DNA from: Caulobacter sp. Root1455
GTDB taxonomy: Bacteria; Pseudomonadota; Alphaproteobacteria; Caulobacterales; Caulobacteraceae
Assembly (NCBI RefSeq): GCF_001426905.1
Contig: NZ_LMFQ01000023.1
Coordinates: 262,482-326,481 of the forward strand
Length of the DNA stretch: 64,000 bases
Reading direction: 5' to 3'
This document shows, piece by piece, positions 43,492-53,024 of this stretch. Every line of letters begins with the position of its first letter. Positions within the stretch are counted from its first letter, which is position 1. The notes below the pieces were generated by a model, which did not search any database, was not told where the DNA came from, and worked only from the letters and a program-made list of their open reading frames with translations. Both the position numbers and the translations under genes were made by a program.

Positions 43492-44262
43492 ATGGCGACG
43501 AAACCGGCAGGCCAAAGCGCAGACCCGAGCACGCCCCTGGCCGACCCGCCGCGGACGGAACCGGCGACCCACACGGTCCTGATGCGCCTGCGCGAGATGA
43601 TCGTCACCGGACAGATCCCGCCCGAAACCCGGCTGCGGGCCGAAGGCCTGGCGACCGAGCTGGCCGTGTCGCGCACCCCCATCCGCAGCGCCCTGGCGGT
43701 GCTGTCGGCCGAGGGCCTGGTCGATTACGGGATCAACCGCGGCTACACCGTCCGGGCCGTGACCATCGGCGACGTGTTCGACTCGATCGAGGTCCGGGCC
43801 GGCCTCGAGGGCCAGGCCGCGCGGATGTCGGTGGATCTGGGCTGGGAGGCCCCGGCGCTGGATCGGCTGGCCGACCTGGTCCGCCAGGGCCGAGCCATAC
43901 TGGATCGGGGCGAATGGTCGGAGAAGGCCGAGATCGAGTGGTACGAGCTCAACCACGCCTTCCACCGCTCGATCCATCATGCGTCGCAGAACAAGGTCCT
44001 GCGCAACGCTATCCGGATGACCCTGATCTATCCGGTGTTCGGCGACCCGGCCCGGCTGTGCCCCAGCGTGGCGGCGGCCGTCCCGTTGCGTCTCAGACAG
44101 GTGGCCGCGACCACGCCGGAGCACCTGCTGTCGTCGCAGGGCGACCATGAACGGCTGCTGGACGCCATCCGACGCCAGGACAGCGCCGAGGCGGGCCGCG
44201 TCATGACCGATCATGTTCTCGCTACGAAACGCCGTCTTCACGCGATCGCCACCCGCCGCTGA
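43492..44262 (+). CDS. GntR-family regulator, FadR/FCD subfamily
   Basis: A 256-residue repressor. The winged helix spans about 25-90 (LMRLREMIVTGQIPPETRLR, ELAVSRTPIRSALAVLSAEG, LVDYGINRGYTVR); the helical FCD domain follows with EVRAGLEGQAARM, the ELNHAFHRSIHHAS metal/ligand motif near 165 and a final EAGRVMTDHVL helix. FCD members bind short palindromes with TTG/CAA-type half-sites and let go when an organic acid binds. I therefore favour it as the reader of the ATTGGATGCAAT-type sites in the cluster. Divergent from the CitMHS gene, upstream of the tartrate dehydrogenase-like gene. Confidence 0.9.
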   Translation: MATKPAGQSADPSTPLADPPRTEPATHTVLMRLREMIVTGQIPPETRLRAEGLATELAVSRTPIRSALAVLSAEGLVDYGINRGYTVRAVTIGDVFDSIEVRAGLEGQAARMSVDLGWEAPALDRLADLVRQGRAILDRGEWSEKAEIEWYELNHAFHRSIHHASQNKVLRNAIRMTLIYPVFGDPARLCPSVAAAVPLRLRQVAATTPEHLLSSQGDHERLLDAIRRQDSAEAGRVMTDHVLATKRRLHAIATRR

Positions 44263-44310
44263 TCGATCATCAGCCTCTGGGTCCAGCCATAACGACATCC
44301 AAGAACGTTA

Positions 44311-44325
44311 GCAATTGCATCCATT
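44311..44325. promoter_or_regulatory. Operator-like site upstream of the tartrate dehydrogenase-like gene
   Basis: ATTGCATCCATT (44314-44325) is the reverse complement of AATGGATGCAAT, one base from the site at 36246. It sits in the 247-base gap between the GntR gene and the dehydrogenase gene, about 185 bases before the start codon. Confidence 0.5.
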
Positions 44326-44509
44326 TTTAGACACGCCAGAATGAGCGCGTGTCGACGGCGGCTATCGGTGCTCCGACCCCGCTTTCCGAACGGACGACCG
44401 TCGCGGCATCGTTTCATACGAATTTCGCATTTGCCCTGTTCTCGGCCCCTGGCCTAACCCGGCCGGTGATGCCGACGGGGCATGGGGCGTGTCGTCCGAG
44501 GGTGTTTCA

Positions 44510-45595
44510 ATGAGCCAAGCGCGCCACTACCGGATCGCCGTCATTCCGGGCGACGGGATCGGCAAGGAAGTCGTCCCCGAGGGGCTGAGGGTGCTGGAGG
44601 CCGTCTCGGCGCGCTTCGGCTGCACCTTCGCGTTCGACCATTTCGACTTCGCCTCCTGCGACTATTACCTGAAGCACGGCCAGATGATGCCGGACGACTG
44701 GAAGGCCCGGATCGGCGGCCATGACGCGATCTTCTTCGGCGCCGTCGGCTGGCCGGAGACGGTGCCAGATCACGTCTCGCTCTGGGGTTCGCTGATCCAG
44801 TTCCGGCGCGAGTTCGACCAGTACGTCAACCTGCGCCCGGTCCGGCTGATGCCCGGCGTGCCCAGCCCCCTGGCCAACCGGTCGCCCGGCGAGATCGACT
44901 TCTATGTCGTGCGCGAGAACACCGAGGGCGAATACTCCTCGATCGGCGGGCGGATCTTTCCGGGCGCCGAACGCGAGGTGGTGATGCAGGAAACGGTGAT
45001 GACGCGGATCGGCGTCGACCGCATCCTCAAGTTCGCCTTCGAGCTGGCCCGGCGCCGCGAGAAGAAGCACCTGACCTCGGCGACCAAGTCCAACGGCATC
45101 GCCATCACCATGCCCTACTGGGACGAGCGGGTCGAAGCGATGGCCCCGACCTATCCCGACGTGCGCTGGGACAAGTACCATATCGACATCCTGACCGCGC
45201 ACTTCGTGCAGCATCCCGACTGGTTCGACGTCGTGGTGGCCTCCAACCTGTTCGGCGACATCCTGTCGGACCTGGGCCCGGCCTGCACCGGCACCATCGG
45301 CATCGCCCCAGCCGGCAACATCAATCCCGAGCGCGCCTTCCCGTCCCTGTTCGAACCCGTGCATGGCTCCGCGCCGGACATCGCCGGCCAGGGGATCGCC
45401 AACCCGGTGGGACAGATCTGGTCGGCGGCCCTGATGCTGGACCACCTGAGCGAGCCGCGGGCCGCGGCGGCCGTCGTCGCGGCCATCGAAACCGTGCTGG
45501 CGCAACCCCAGCTGCGCACCCGTGACCTGGGCGGACCGCTCGACACCGTCGGCTGCGGCAAGGCTGTCGCCCAGGCGCTGTTGGACGCGGACTAG
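44510..45595 (+). CDS. Tartrate/D-malate dehydrogenase-like enzyme (isopropylmalate dehydrogenase family)
   Basis: A 361-residue decarboxylating dehydrogenase: IPGDGIGKEV near 12, FGAVGWPETVPDHVSLWGSL near 78 (in place of the leucine-binding LGAVGGPKW of LeuB), YVNLRPVRLMPG near 108, VVRENTEGEYSSIGGR near 137 and LFEPVHGSAPDIAGQGIANP near 285 with the NAD site. The PDHVSLWG and ENTEGEYSSIGG variants match tartrate dehydrogenase/decarboxylase and D-malate dehydrogenase. It needs a divalent metal and NAD and turns a 2-hydroxy diacid into a 2-oxo acid with or without CO2 release. The start at 44510 was preferred over 44489 because conserved sequence starts close by. Its gene closes the cluster. 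Confidence 0.88.
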   Translation: MSQARHYRIAVIPGDGIGKEVVPEGLRVLEAVSARFGCTFAFDHFDFASCDYYLKHGQMMPDDWKARIGGHDAIFFGAVGWPETVPDHVSLWGSLIQFRREFDQYVNLRPVRLMPGVPSPLANRSPGEIDFYVVRENTEGEYSSIGGRIFPGAEREVVMQETVMTRIGVDRILKFAFELARRREKKHLTSATKSNGIAITMPYWDERVEAMAPTYPDVRWDKYHIDILTAHFVQHPDWFDVVVASNLFGDILSDLGPACTGTIGIAPAGNINPERAFPSLFEPVHGSAPDIAGQGIANPVGQIWSAALMLDHLSEPRAAAAVVAAIETVLAQPQLRTRDLGGPLDTVGCGKAVAQALLDAD

Positions 45596-45643
45596 ACCGG
45601 CGCGAAGCCGGCGGCGGCGCATCGGGCCCCTCGGCGCCCCCAT

Positions 45644-45666
45644 CCTTATGCTCCCCTTATGCCCGT
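45644..45666 (+). promoter_or_regulatory. Direct repeat upstream of kdp, candidate KdpE site
   Basis: CCTTATGC occurs at 45644 and 45655, exactly 11 bases apart, on one face of the helix, as expected for a dimer of an OmpR-type response regulator. It lies about 80 bases before the first small gene of the kdp operon. Confidence 0.45.
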
Positions 45667-45737
45667 CGCCTCTTTCCGCATGGAGGCCTTACGCGGGCTC
45701 GTGGTCTTCAAGTCCTCCATAGGAATGGAGGCGGCGC

Positions 45738-45821
45738 ATGGCTGACCTGATCTATCTGGCGTTGGGCCTTGGGCTCTTCGCCGTCTTCGCCGCGTTCGCG
45801 GCGGGACTGAGGCGCGTCTGA
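45738..45821 (+). CDS. Small membrane peptide ahead of kdpF
   Basis: A 27-residue peptide, MADLIYLALGLGLFAVFAAF followed by AAGLRRV, is a single hydrophobic helix with basic end. GGAGGCGG at 45727-45734 is an excellent ribosome site. Its stop is 2 bases before the kdpF start, so it is translated with the operon. Comparable tiny peptides precede kdpF in other proteobacteria; the function is unknown, possibly a second accessory peptide of the KdpABC complex. Confidence 0.65.
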   Translation: MADLIYLALGLGLFAVFAAFAAGLRRV

Positions 45822-45823
45822 CC

Positions 45824-45910
45824 ATGCTGGTGAGCGTGCTCTGGGCGGCCGGGGCGATCGTCGTCGCCGGCTACATGGTCGCGGCGATGCTGCGGCCCGA
45901 CAAGTTTTGA
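45824..45910 (+). CDS. kdpF: Potassium-transporting ATPase subunit F
   Basis: A 28-residue single-helix peptide, [20 protein letters not shown] ending LRPDKF. The GYxxxAxLRPxKF ending is diagnostic of KdpF, which stabilises the KdpABC complex in the inner membrane. It is placed just before kdpA, as usual, and overlooked by many gene finders because of its size. Confidence 0.88.
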   Translation: MLVSVLWAAGAIVVAGYMVAAMLRPDKF

Positions 45911-45923
45911 CGGACCTATTTCC

Positions 45924-47636
45924 ATGACCTGGCAAGGATGGGCGGAGATCGCCCTGACCCTCGGCCTGGCGGTCGGCGTCGGCTGGCCGTTGGGCGTGTA
46001 CATGTCGCGCGTCTGGAACGGCGAGCGCACCTGGCTCGACCCGGTGCTTCGACCGGTCGAGAAGGCCTTCCACCGGGCCTGCGGCGTCGATCCGAACAAG
46101 AGCCAGACCTGGTTCGGCTATGCCGGCGCCCTGCTGGCCTTCAACGCCGTCGGCTTCCTGTTCGTCTATGCGGTGCTGCGGCTGCAAGGCGTGCTGCCGC
46201 TGAACCCGCAAGGCTTCGCCGGCGTCTCGCCGCACCTGGCCTTCAACACCGCCGCCAGCTTCGTGACCAACACCAACTGGCAGAGCTATGGCGGCGAGAC
46301 GACCATGTCGACGCTCAGCCAGATGCTGGCGCTGACGGTGCAGAACTTCGTCTCGGCCGCGACCGGCGCGACCATCGCCGCCGCCCTGGCCCGGGCGTTC
46401 GTCGCCAATCGCGGCGAAGGCGTCGGCAACTTCTGGTCCGATCTGGTCCGCACGACCCTCTATGTGCTGCTGCCGCTGTGCCTGGTCATGGCGATCGTCC
46501 TCGTCGCCCTGGGCGTGCCCCAGACCCTGGCGGCGGGCGTCACGGCCCACACCCTGGAGGGCGGCGAGCAGAAGATCTCGCTGTTCGCCACCGCCAGCCA
46601 GTTGGCGATCAAGCAGTTGGGCATCAACGGCGGCGGGATCTTCAACGTCAATTCCGCCCACCCGTTCGAGAACCCCAGTCCGCTGACCAACCTGATCACG
46701 GCCGTGTCGATCAACGTGCTGGGCTGGGCCGCCTTCTTCGCCTTCGGCCGCACGGCCAAGGCCAGGAAGGACATCCGGGCCCTGGTCGCCGCCGGCGTCC
46801 TGCTGCTGGCCGCCGGCGCGGCGGGAGTCTATGCCGCCGAGACGCGTCCGGCGCCGGCCCAGGTGGCCGCCCACGTCGACACCTCGGTCAACATGGAGGG
46901 CAAGGAGGTCCGCTTCGGCGCCCCCTCGACCGCCGCCTGGGCGGCCATGACCACCGGGGCCTCCAACGGCTCGGTCAACGGCATGCATTCCAGCCTGATG
47001 CCCCTGGGCGGCGCGGTGGCGATGTTCCTGATGCAGCTGGGCGAGATCCTGCCCGGCGGCATCGGCTCGGGGATCGCCATCATGGTCGTCATGGCCCTGC
47101 TGGCGGTGTTCGTGGCCGGGCTGATGGTCGGGCGCACGCCGGAATATCTGGGCAAGAAGGTCGAGGCGCGCGAGATCCAGCTGTCCATGCTGGCCGTGCT
47201 GATCGTCCCGCTGTCGATGCTGGGCTTCTCGGGCGTGGCCGCCGTCCTGCCCGAGGCGCTGAAGGGGCTGATGCATTCCGGGCCGCATGGGCTGTCGGAG
47301 ATCCTCTACGCCTACGTCTCGGGTACGGCCAACAACGGCTCGGCCTTCGGCGGGCTGAGCGCCAACGCGCCCTGGTGGAACACCACCCTGGGCGTGGCGA
47401 TGATGCTGGGCCGCTTTGTTCCCATGATCGCCGTCCTGGCCATCGCCGGCGCCCTGGCCGCCAAGCCCAAGCTGGCCCCGACCGCCGGCACGCTGCCGAC
47501 CGACGGCGGCCTGTTCATCGGCCTCCTGATCGGGGTGATCCTGATCCTGGGCGGCCTGCAATTCTTCCCCGCGATGGCGCTGGGACCGATCGTCGAGCAC
47601 TTCCAGGCGCTCGCCGCGGTCGCCGCCCTCCACTGA
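45924..47636 (+). CDS. kdpA: Potassium-transporting ATPase subunit A
   Basis: A 570-residue channel-like subunit with about ten helices. The selectivity-filter regions include [13 protein letters not shown] near 112, [20 protein letters not shown] near 235, [20 protein letters not shown] near 357 and [14 protein letters not shown] near 467, one per MPM repeat. KdpA binds K+ from the periplasm and passes it through a tunnel to KdpB. The ATG at 45924 follows kdpF by 13 bases. Length equals the family norm. Confidence 0.97.
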   Translation: MTWQGWAEIALTLGLAVGVGWPLGVYMSRVWNGERTWLDPVLRPVEKAFHRACGVDPNKSQTWFGYAGALLAFNAVGFLFVYAVLRLQGVLPLNPQGFAGVSPHLAFNTAASFVTNTNWQSYGGETTMSTLSQMLALTVQNFVSAATGATIAAALARAFVANRGEGVGNFWSDLVRTTLYVLLPLCLVMAIVLVALGVPQTLAAGVTAHTLEGGEQKISLFATASQLAIKQLGINGGGIFNVNSAHPFENPSPLTNLITAVSINVLGWAAFFAFGRTAKARKDIRALVAAGVLLLAAGAAGVYAAETRPAPAQVAAHVDTSVNMEGKEVRFGAPSTAAWAAMTTGASNGSVNGMHSSLMPLGGAVAMFLMQLGEILPGGIGSGIAIMVVMALLAVFVAGLMVGRTPEYLGKKVEAREIQLSMLAVLIVPLSMLGFSGVAAVLPEALKGLMHSGPHGLSEILYAYVSGTANNGSAFGGLSANAPWWNTTLGVAMMLGRFVPMIAVLAIAGALAAKPKLAPTAGTLPTDGGLFIGLLIGVILILGGLQFFPAMALGPIVEHFQALAAVAALH

Positions 47637-47647
47637 TGGGTGACCCC

Positions 47648-49717
47648 ATGACCTCCTTAGACACCCACGCCGGCGAAGGCCGCCGCAAGGCCGCCGCCCT
47701 GGCCGGCGGCCTCACCGGCCCGGTCCTGGTCCGCGCCGCCCGCGACGCCTTCGTCAAGCTCGATCCGCGCCGGCTGACCGGCAACCCGGTGATCTTCGCG
47801 ACCTGGATCGTGGCCCTGCTGTCGACGGTCTCCGCCGTCGCCGCCGTGGTCGCACACCAGTCCGCCGGCTTCGCGATCCAGATCTCGCTGTGGCTGTGGG
47901 CCACGGTGCTGTTCGCCAACCTCGCCGAGAGCGTCGCCGAAGGGCGGGGCAAGGCGGCCGCCGACAGCCTGCGGGCCACGCGGGTGACCACCCAGGCCAA
48001 GCTGATCATTAACCCCGAGAACGACGCCTGGATCCCCACCCCGGCCCACAAGCTGGCCGTCGGCGAGGTGATCCTTGTCGAGGCCGGCGACGTGGTGCCG
48101 ACCGACGGCGAAATCGTCGAGGGCATGGCCAGCGTCAACGAGGCTGCGATCACCGGCGAGAGCGCGCCGGTGATCCGCGAAAGCGGCGGCGACCGCTCGG
48201 CCGTCACCGGCGGCACCACCGTGGTCTCGGACTGGATCAAGGTGCGGGTCACGGCCGAGGCCGGCTCGACCTTCCTGGACCGCATGATCGCCATGGTCGA
48301 GGGCGCTGATCGTCGCAAGACACCCAACGAGATCGCCCTGGCCGTCCTGCTGGCCGGCCTGACCCTGATCTTCCTGATCGCGGTGGTCACCCTGCTGGGC
48401 CTGGGCAAGTTCTCGGGCGTGGCGCTCGATCCGCTGGTGCTGGGCGCCCTGTTCATCACCCTCATTCCCACGACGATCGGCGGGCTGCTCAGCGCGGTCG
48501 GCATCGCCGGCATGGACCGCCTGCTGAAGGTCAACGTTCTGGCGACCTCCGGCAGAGCGGTCGAGGCCGCCGGCGACGTCGACACCTTGCTGCTGGACAA
48601 GACCGGCACCATCACCTTCGGCAACCGCATGGCGGTCGAGGTGATCCCCGCTCCCGGCGTGCGGGCCGACCAGGCCCTGCGCGCGGCCCTGATGGCCTCG
48701 CTGGCCGACGAAACGCCCGAGGGCCGATCGATCATCGAACTGGCTCGTGGCCAGGGCCTGGCCGTCGAACCGCCGGTCGGCGCCCTGTCGATCCCGTTCA
48801 CCGCCCAGACCCGACAGTCCGGCCTCGACGCCGGTGGGCGCTCCTGGCGCAAGGGCGCGGTGGACGCGGTCTACCGCTCGCTGGCCATCGATCCGAAGCG
48901 CGTGCCGGCCGAGGTCGCCGCCGCCGTCGACCGCATCGCCCGCTCGGGCGGCACGCCGCTGGCCGTCAGCGAGGACGGCGTCCTGGTCGGCGTCATCCAC
49001 CTCAAGGACGTGGTCAAGCCGGGGGTCAAGGAACGCTTCGCCGACCTGCGCCGCATGGGCCTGCGCACGGTGATGATCACCGGCGACAACCCGGTGACCG
49101 CCGCCGCCATCGCCTCTGAGGCCGGGGTCGACGATTTCCTGGCCGAAGCCACGCCCGAGGACAAGCTGCGGCTGATCCGCGAGGAACAGGGCAAGGGCCG
49201 CCTGGTCGCCATGTGCGGCGACGGGGCCAACGATGCTCCCGCCCTGGCCCAGGCCGACGTCGGCGTCGCCATGCAGACCGGCGCCCAGGCCGCGCGCGAG
49301 GCCGGCAACATGGTCGATCTCGACAGCGACCCGACCAAGGTCATCGAGATCGTCGAGGTCGGCAAACAGATGCTGATCACCCGCGGCGCCCTGACGACCT
49401 TCTCGATCGCCAACGACGTGGCCAAGTACTTCGCGATCATCCCCGCCATGTTCGTGGTCGCCCTGCCCGCCCTCGGCGCCATGAACGTCATGAAGCTGCA
49501 CAGCCCGCAAAGCGCGATCCTGTCGGCGGTGATCTTCAACGCCCTGGTCATCGTCGCCCTGATCCCCCTGGCGCTGAAGGGCGTGAAGTATCGCGCCGTC
49601 GGGGCCGGCAAGCTGCTGTCGCGCAACCTCGCCCTCTACGGCCTGGGCGGTCTCGTGGCCCCCTTTGTCGGCATCAAGCTGATCGACCTCGTGGTCTCGG
49701 CCCTCGGTCTCGCCTAA
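47648..49717 (+). CDS. kdpB: Potassium-transporting P-type ATPase subunit B
   Basis: A 689-residue P-type ATPase. The actuator TGES loop is at 169-172, the phosphorylated Asp317 in DKTGT, the nucleotide domain at about 325-450, and the hinge [20 protein letters not shown] near 520. KdpB hydrolyses ATP to drive K+ from KdpA into the cell. An in-frame ATG at 47636 overlaps the kdpA stop (TGATG) and would add four residues; either start is possible. GGTGA at 47640 sits before the ATG at 47648. Confidence 0.97.
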   Translation: MTSLDTHAGEGRRKAAALAGGLTGPVLVRAARDAFVKLDPRRLTGNPVIFATWIVALLSTVSAVAAVVAHQSAGFAIQISLWLWATVLFANLAESVAEGRGKAAADSLRATRVTTQAKLIINPENDAWIPTPAHKLAVGEVILVEAGDVVPTDGEIVEGMASVNEAAITGESAPVIRESGGDRSAVTGGTTVVSDWIKVRVTAEAGSTFLDRMIAMVEGADRRKTPNEIALAVLLAGLTLIFLIAVVTLLGLGKFSGVALDPLVLGALFITLIPTTIGGLLSAVGIAGMDRLLKVNVLATSGRAVEAAGDVDTLLLDKTGTITFGNRMAVEVIPAPGVRADQALRAALMASLADETPEGRSIIELARGQGLAVEPPVGALSIPFTAQTRQSGLDAGGRSWRKGAVDAVYRSLAIDPKRVPAEVAAAVDRIARSGGTPLAVSEDGVLVGVIHLKDVVKPGVKERFADLRRMGLRTVMITGDNPVTAAAIASEAGVDDFLAEATPEDKLRLIREEQGKGRLVAMCGDGANDAPALAQADVGVAMQTGAQAAREAGNMVDLDSDPTKVIEIVEVGKQMLITRGALTTFSIANDVAKYFAIIPAMFVVALPALGAMNVMKLHSPQSAILSAVIFNALVIVALIPLALKGVKYRAVGAGKLLSRNLALYGLGGLVAPFVGIKLIDLVVSALGLA

Positions 49718-49744
49718 GCTCGGCTCATCGGAGATTCATCCGTC

Positions 49745-50323
49745 ATGCTTTCCCACCTTCGCCCCGCCTTCGTCTCGATGGGCCTGTTCACGCTGCTGCT
49801 CGGCCTGGCCTATCCGCTGGCCGTCACCGGCGTCGGACAGGCGGTCTTTCCGGCCCAGGCCAACGGCTCGCTGCTGCGCGACGCCAAGGGCGCGGTCGTC
49901 GGCTCGGCCCTGATCGGCCAGCCCTTCGCCAGGGCCGAGTATCTGCACCCGCGCCCCTCGGCGGCCGGAAACGGCTACGACGCCTCGGCCTCCAGCGGCT
50001 CCAACATGGGTCCGCTGAACGACAAGCTGATCGAACGCGAAAAGACCGACGCCGACGCCCTGCGCGCCGAAAGCCCCGGCGCGGCGATCCCCGCCGACGC
50101 GGTGACGGCCTCGGCCTCGGGACTCGATCCCGACATCTCGCCCGCCTACGCCCGGCTGCAGGCCGCGCGTGTAGCCAAGGCCCGGGGCTTATCGAAGGCC
50201 GCCGTCCTGGCCGTGGTCGAGAGCCAGGTGAAGCCGCCGCTGCTGGGCTTCATCGGCCAGCCCCGCGTCAACGTGCTGGCCGCCAACCGCGCGCTCGACG
50301 CCCGCTTCCCGAAAGGCGGATAG
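49745..50323 (+). CDS. kdpC: Potassium-transporting ATPase subunit C
   Basis: A 192-residue subunit with one N-terminal helix (FVSMGLFTLLLGLAYPLAVT) and a periplasmic domain containing GSALIGQPFARAEYLHPRPS, ASSGSNMGPLNDKL and DPDISPAYARLQAARVAKAR, the usual KdpC markers. KdpC helps assemble KdpAB and raises K+ affinity. It ends at TAG directly before the kdpD start. Confidence 0.96.
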   Translation: MLSHLRPAFVSMGLFTLLLGLAYPLAVTGVGQAVFPAQANGSLLRDAKGAVVGSALIGQPFARAEYLHPRPSAAGNGYDASASSGSNMGPLNDKLIEREKTDADALRAESPGAAIPADAVTASASGLDPDISPAYARLQAARVAKARGLSKAAVLAVVESQVKPPLLGFIGQPRVNVLAANRALDARFPKGG

Positions 50324-53017
50324 TTGCCGGCCCACGATCCCAGACAAACGGAAAAGGGCCGTCCGGATCCCGAGGCGCTCCTGGCCGCCGCCAACAAGGC
50401 CGGCCGGGGGCGCCTGAAGGTGTTTCTGGGCATGGCCCCCGGGGTCGGCAAGACCTACGAGATGCTGCGCGCCGCCCGCCGCCGCAAGGCCGAGGGCCAG
50501 GACGTCCTGGTCGGGGTCGTCGAGACCCACGGCCGCCGCGAGACCGAGAGCCTGCTGCGCGGCATGGAGGTTCTCCCCCGCCAGCCGATCGACCATCGCG
50601 GCCGGGTGCTGATGGAGTTCGACCTGGACGCGGCCCTGGCCCGCCGGCCCAAGGTGCTCCTGGTCGACGAATACGCCCATTCGAACGCGCCGGGTTCGCG
50701 CCACCCCAAGCGCTGGCAGGATGTCGAGGAACTGCTGGCCGCCGGCATCGACGTCTGGACGACGCTGAACGTCCAGCATCTGGAAAGCCTGGTGGACGTC
50801 GTCCAGCGCATCACCGGCGTGCGCCAGCGCGAGACCGTGCCCGACAGCGCCCTGTCGCGGGCCGACGACATCGAGGTCGTCGACATCACGCCCGACGAGC
50901 TTCGCGAACGGATGACGGCCGGCAAGGTCTATGTGCCGGAGACCGCGCGTCTGGCGTCGGAGAACTTCTTCAAGGTCGAGAACCTCACGGCCCTGCGCGA
51001 ACTGGCCCTGCGTCGCGCGGCCCAGACGGTCGACGATCAGCTCGTCGCGACCATGCGGGAGAAGGGCGTCGACGGACCGTGGGCGGCGGGCGAACGCATC
51101 CTGGTGCTGGTCGGCGGCGACGCCATGGCCGGCGGTCTGGTCCGCGCCGGCCGGCGGCTGTCGGACATGATGATGAACGCGCCCTGGACCGTGGCCCATG
51201 TCGAGCGGACGGATCGGCCGGCGGTCGGGGCCGAGGGCTCCGTGCGCCTGCGCGAAGCCTTCCGCCTGGCCGAACAACTGGGCGGCGCGACGCTCGCCCT
51301 GACCGGCGGCGACATCGTGACCGCCGTGATGGCCTACGCCCGGCGCAACAATGTCACCCAGATCGTCATCGGCAAGTCGACCGACAGTCGTTGGCGGGAG
51401 CTTCTCGGCCGATCCCTGGCGGCGGCCCTGCTGCGCGAGGCCAGGGGCGCGGCGATCCACGTGGTCACCGAGGCCGGACACGAGCGCGAGCCGCCGCCGG
51501 TCCGACGCCCGAGCCTGGGGTCCTGGCGCGGCTATGTCGTCGGCGCCCTGTTCGTGGGGGCCGCGACCCTGGCGGCCTGGGGCCTGGACGTCGCCTTCGA
51601 CCGGGTGGACCTGGGGATGATCTTCCTGGCCGCCGTCCTGGCGGCCGGCGTGCTGCACGGGCTGCGGCCGGCCCTGGCGGCGGCGACCGTGGCGTTCCTC
51701 GTCTACAATTACCTGTTCCTGGAACCGCGCTACAGCCTGGCCGTCGGCGCCCCGACCGACTTCCTCACCCTGCTGGTGTTCTGGTTGGTGGCGCTGGCTT
51801 CGGGCGGCTTGGCCGGACGGGTCCGCGACCAGGCCCTGGGCTCGCAGCGCCGCACCGCCGCCGTGGCCACCTTGCTGGCCGCGAGCCGCACGCTTTCGGC
51901 CGGGGCCGGCCGCGAGGCGGTCGCCCGGGCGCTGGCGGAGCAGGTCGCCGCCGCGGCCGGCGCGCGGACCCTGGTCCTGCTGCCGATCGAAGGCGAGATC
52001 GCCCCGGTCGCCGGCTCGCCGGACATCGAGTCGCTCGACACCGCGCCGATGGCCGCCGCCCGCTGGGCCTGGCAGCGCGGCGAGCCGGCCGGGGCCGGCA
52101 CCGGCACCTTGCCGCAAGCCCGCTGGACCTTCTGGCCGCTGGAGGGCGTGCGCGGGCGGACCGGGGTCGCCGGGATCGAGGCCGGCGCCGTGCCGCCCGG
52201 CTCGGACGACGAGCGCCTCGTCCTGGCCCTGCTGGAACAGGGCGCCGTGGCGCTGGAGCGCTCGCAGCTGGCCGCCGAGGCCCTGGAGGCCGAGACCCTG
52301 CGCCGCGCCGACCGCTTCCGATCGGCCCTGATGAACTCGGTCAGCCACGACCTGCGCACGCCGCTGTCGACGGTGCTCGGCGCCTCGACCACCTTGATCG
52401 ACTTTGGCGACAAGCTGACCAAGCCGGTGCGCGACGACCTGGTGGTCAGCATCCGCGAGGAGGCCGAGCGCCTGAACCGCTATGTCGCCAACCTGCTGGA
52501 CATGACCCGCATCGAAGGCGGGGCCCTACGCTTGCGGACCGAATGGATCGACGTACGGGAGGTCCTCAACGCCGCCGCCGACCGCGTCTCGCGTCGCCTG
52601 GGCGACCGGGATCTGACCCGGGACTTCCCGGTCGAGCTCACCCTGGTCCAGGCCGACGCTGGCCTGCTGGAACAGGTCGTGGTCAATGTCCTGGAGAACG
52701 CCATAGCCTACAGCCCGCCCGAGGCGCGGATCGAGATGGCGGCCTATGAGGACCGCTCCAACCTGGTGATCAGCATCGAAGACGAGGGGCGCGGGATTCC
52801 GCCCGCCGAACTGGAGCACATCTTCGAGAAGTTCCGTCGCATGGACGAGCCGAGCGACCGCAGTCAGGGCGTGGGCCTGGGCCTGTCGATCGCCAAGGGC
52901 TTCATCGACGCCATGGGCGGACGGATCGCCGCCGCCAGCCCGATCCACGACGGCAAGGGCACCCGGGTGCTGATCAGCCTGCCAAAGTCGGTCGCCACGC
53001 CCCATCATCTGCTATGA
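50324..53017 (+). CDS. kdpD: Osmosensing histidine kinase KdpD
   Basis: An 897-residue sensor kinase. The N-terminal KdpD domain has Walker A GMAPGVGKT (36-44) and VLLVDEYAHSN near 111; a Usp-like domain covers about 255-385 (ERILVLVGGD); four helices lie at about 402-500. A GAF-like linker follows to about 655, then the kinase with His675 in SVSHDLRTPLS, N-box ENAIAYSPPEARI and GLGLSIAKGF. It senses K+ limitation or osmotic stress and phosphorylates KdpE. The start is TTG at 50324, abutting the kdpC stop, with GGCGG upstream; a weak start may hold kinase levels below transporter levels. Confidence 0.96.
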   Translation: MPAHDPRQTEKGRPDPEALLAAANKAGRGRLKVFLGMAPGVGKTYEMLRAARRRKAEGQDVLVGVVETHGRRETESLLRGMEVLPRQPIDHRGRVLMEFDLDAALARRPKVLLVDEYAHSNAPGSRHPKRWQDVEELLAAGIDVWTTLNVQHLESLVDVVQRITGVRQRETVPDSALSRADDIEVVDITPDELRERMTAGKVYVPETARLASENFFKVENLTALRELALRRAAQTVDDQLVATMREKGVDGPWAAGERILVLVGGDAMAGGLVRAGRRLSDMMMNAPWTVAHVERTDRPAVGAEGSVRLREAFRLAEQLGGATLALTGGDIVTAVMAYARRNNVTQIVIGKSTDSRWRELLGRSLAAALLREARGAAIHVVTEAGHEREPPPVRRPSLGSWRGYVVGALFVGAATLAAWGLDVAFDRVDLGMIFLAAVLAAGVLHGLRPALAAATVAFLVYNYLFLEPRYSLAVGAPTDFLTLLVFWLVALASGGLAGRVRDQALGSQRRTAAVATLLAASRTLSAGAGREAVARALAEQVAAAAGARTLVLLPIEGEIAPVAGSPDIESLDTAPMAAARWAWQRGEPAGAGTGTLPQARWTFWPLEGVRGRTGVAGIEAGAVPPGSDDERLVLALLEQGAVALERSQLAAEALEAETLRRADRFRSALMNSVSHDLRTPLSTVLGASTTLIDFGDKLTKPVRDDLVVSIREEAERLNRYVANLLDMTRIEGGALRLRTEWIDVREVLNAAADRVSRRLGDRDLTRDFPVELTLVQADAGLLEQVVVNVLENAIAYSPPEARIEMAAYEDRSNLVISIEDEGRGIPPAELEHIFEKFRRMDEPSDRSQGVGLGLSIAKGFIDAMGGRIAAASPIHDGKGTRVLISLPKSVATPHHLL

Positions 53018-53024
53018 CGGTCTC

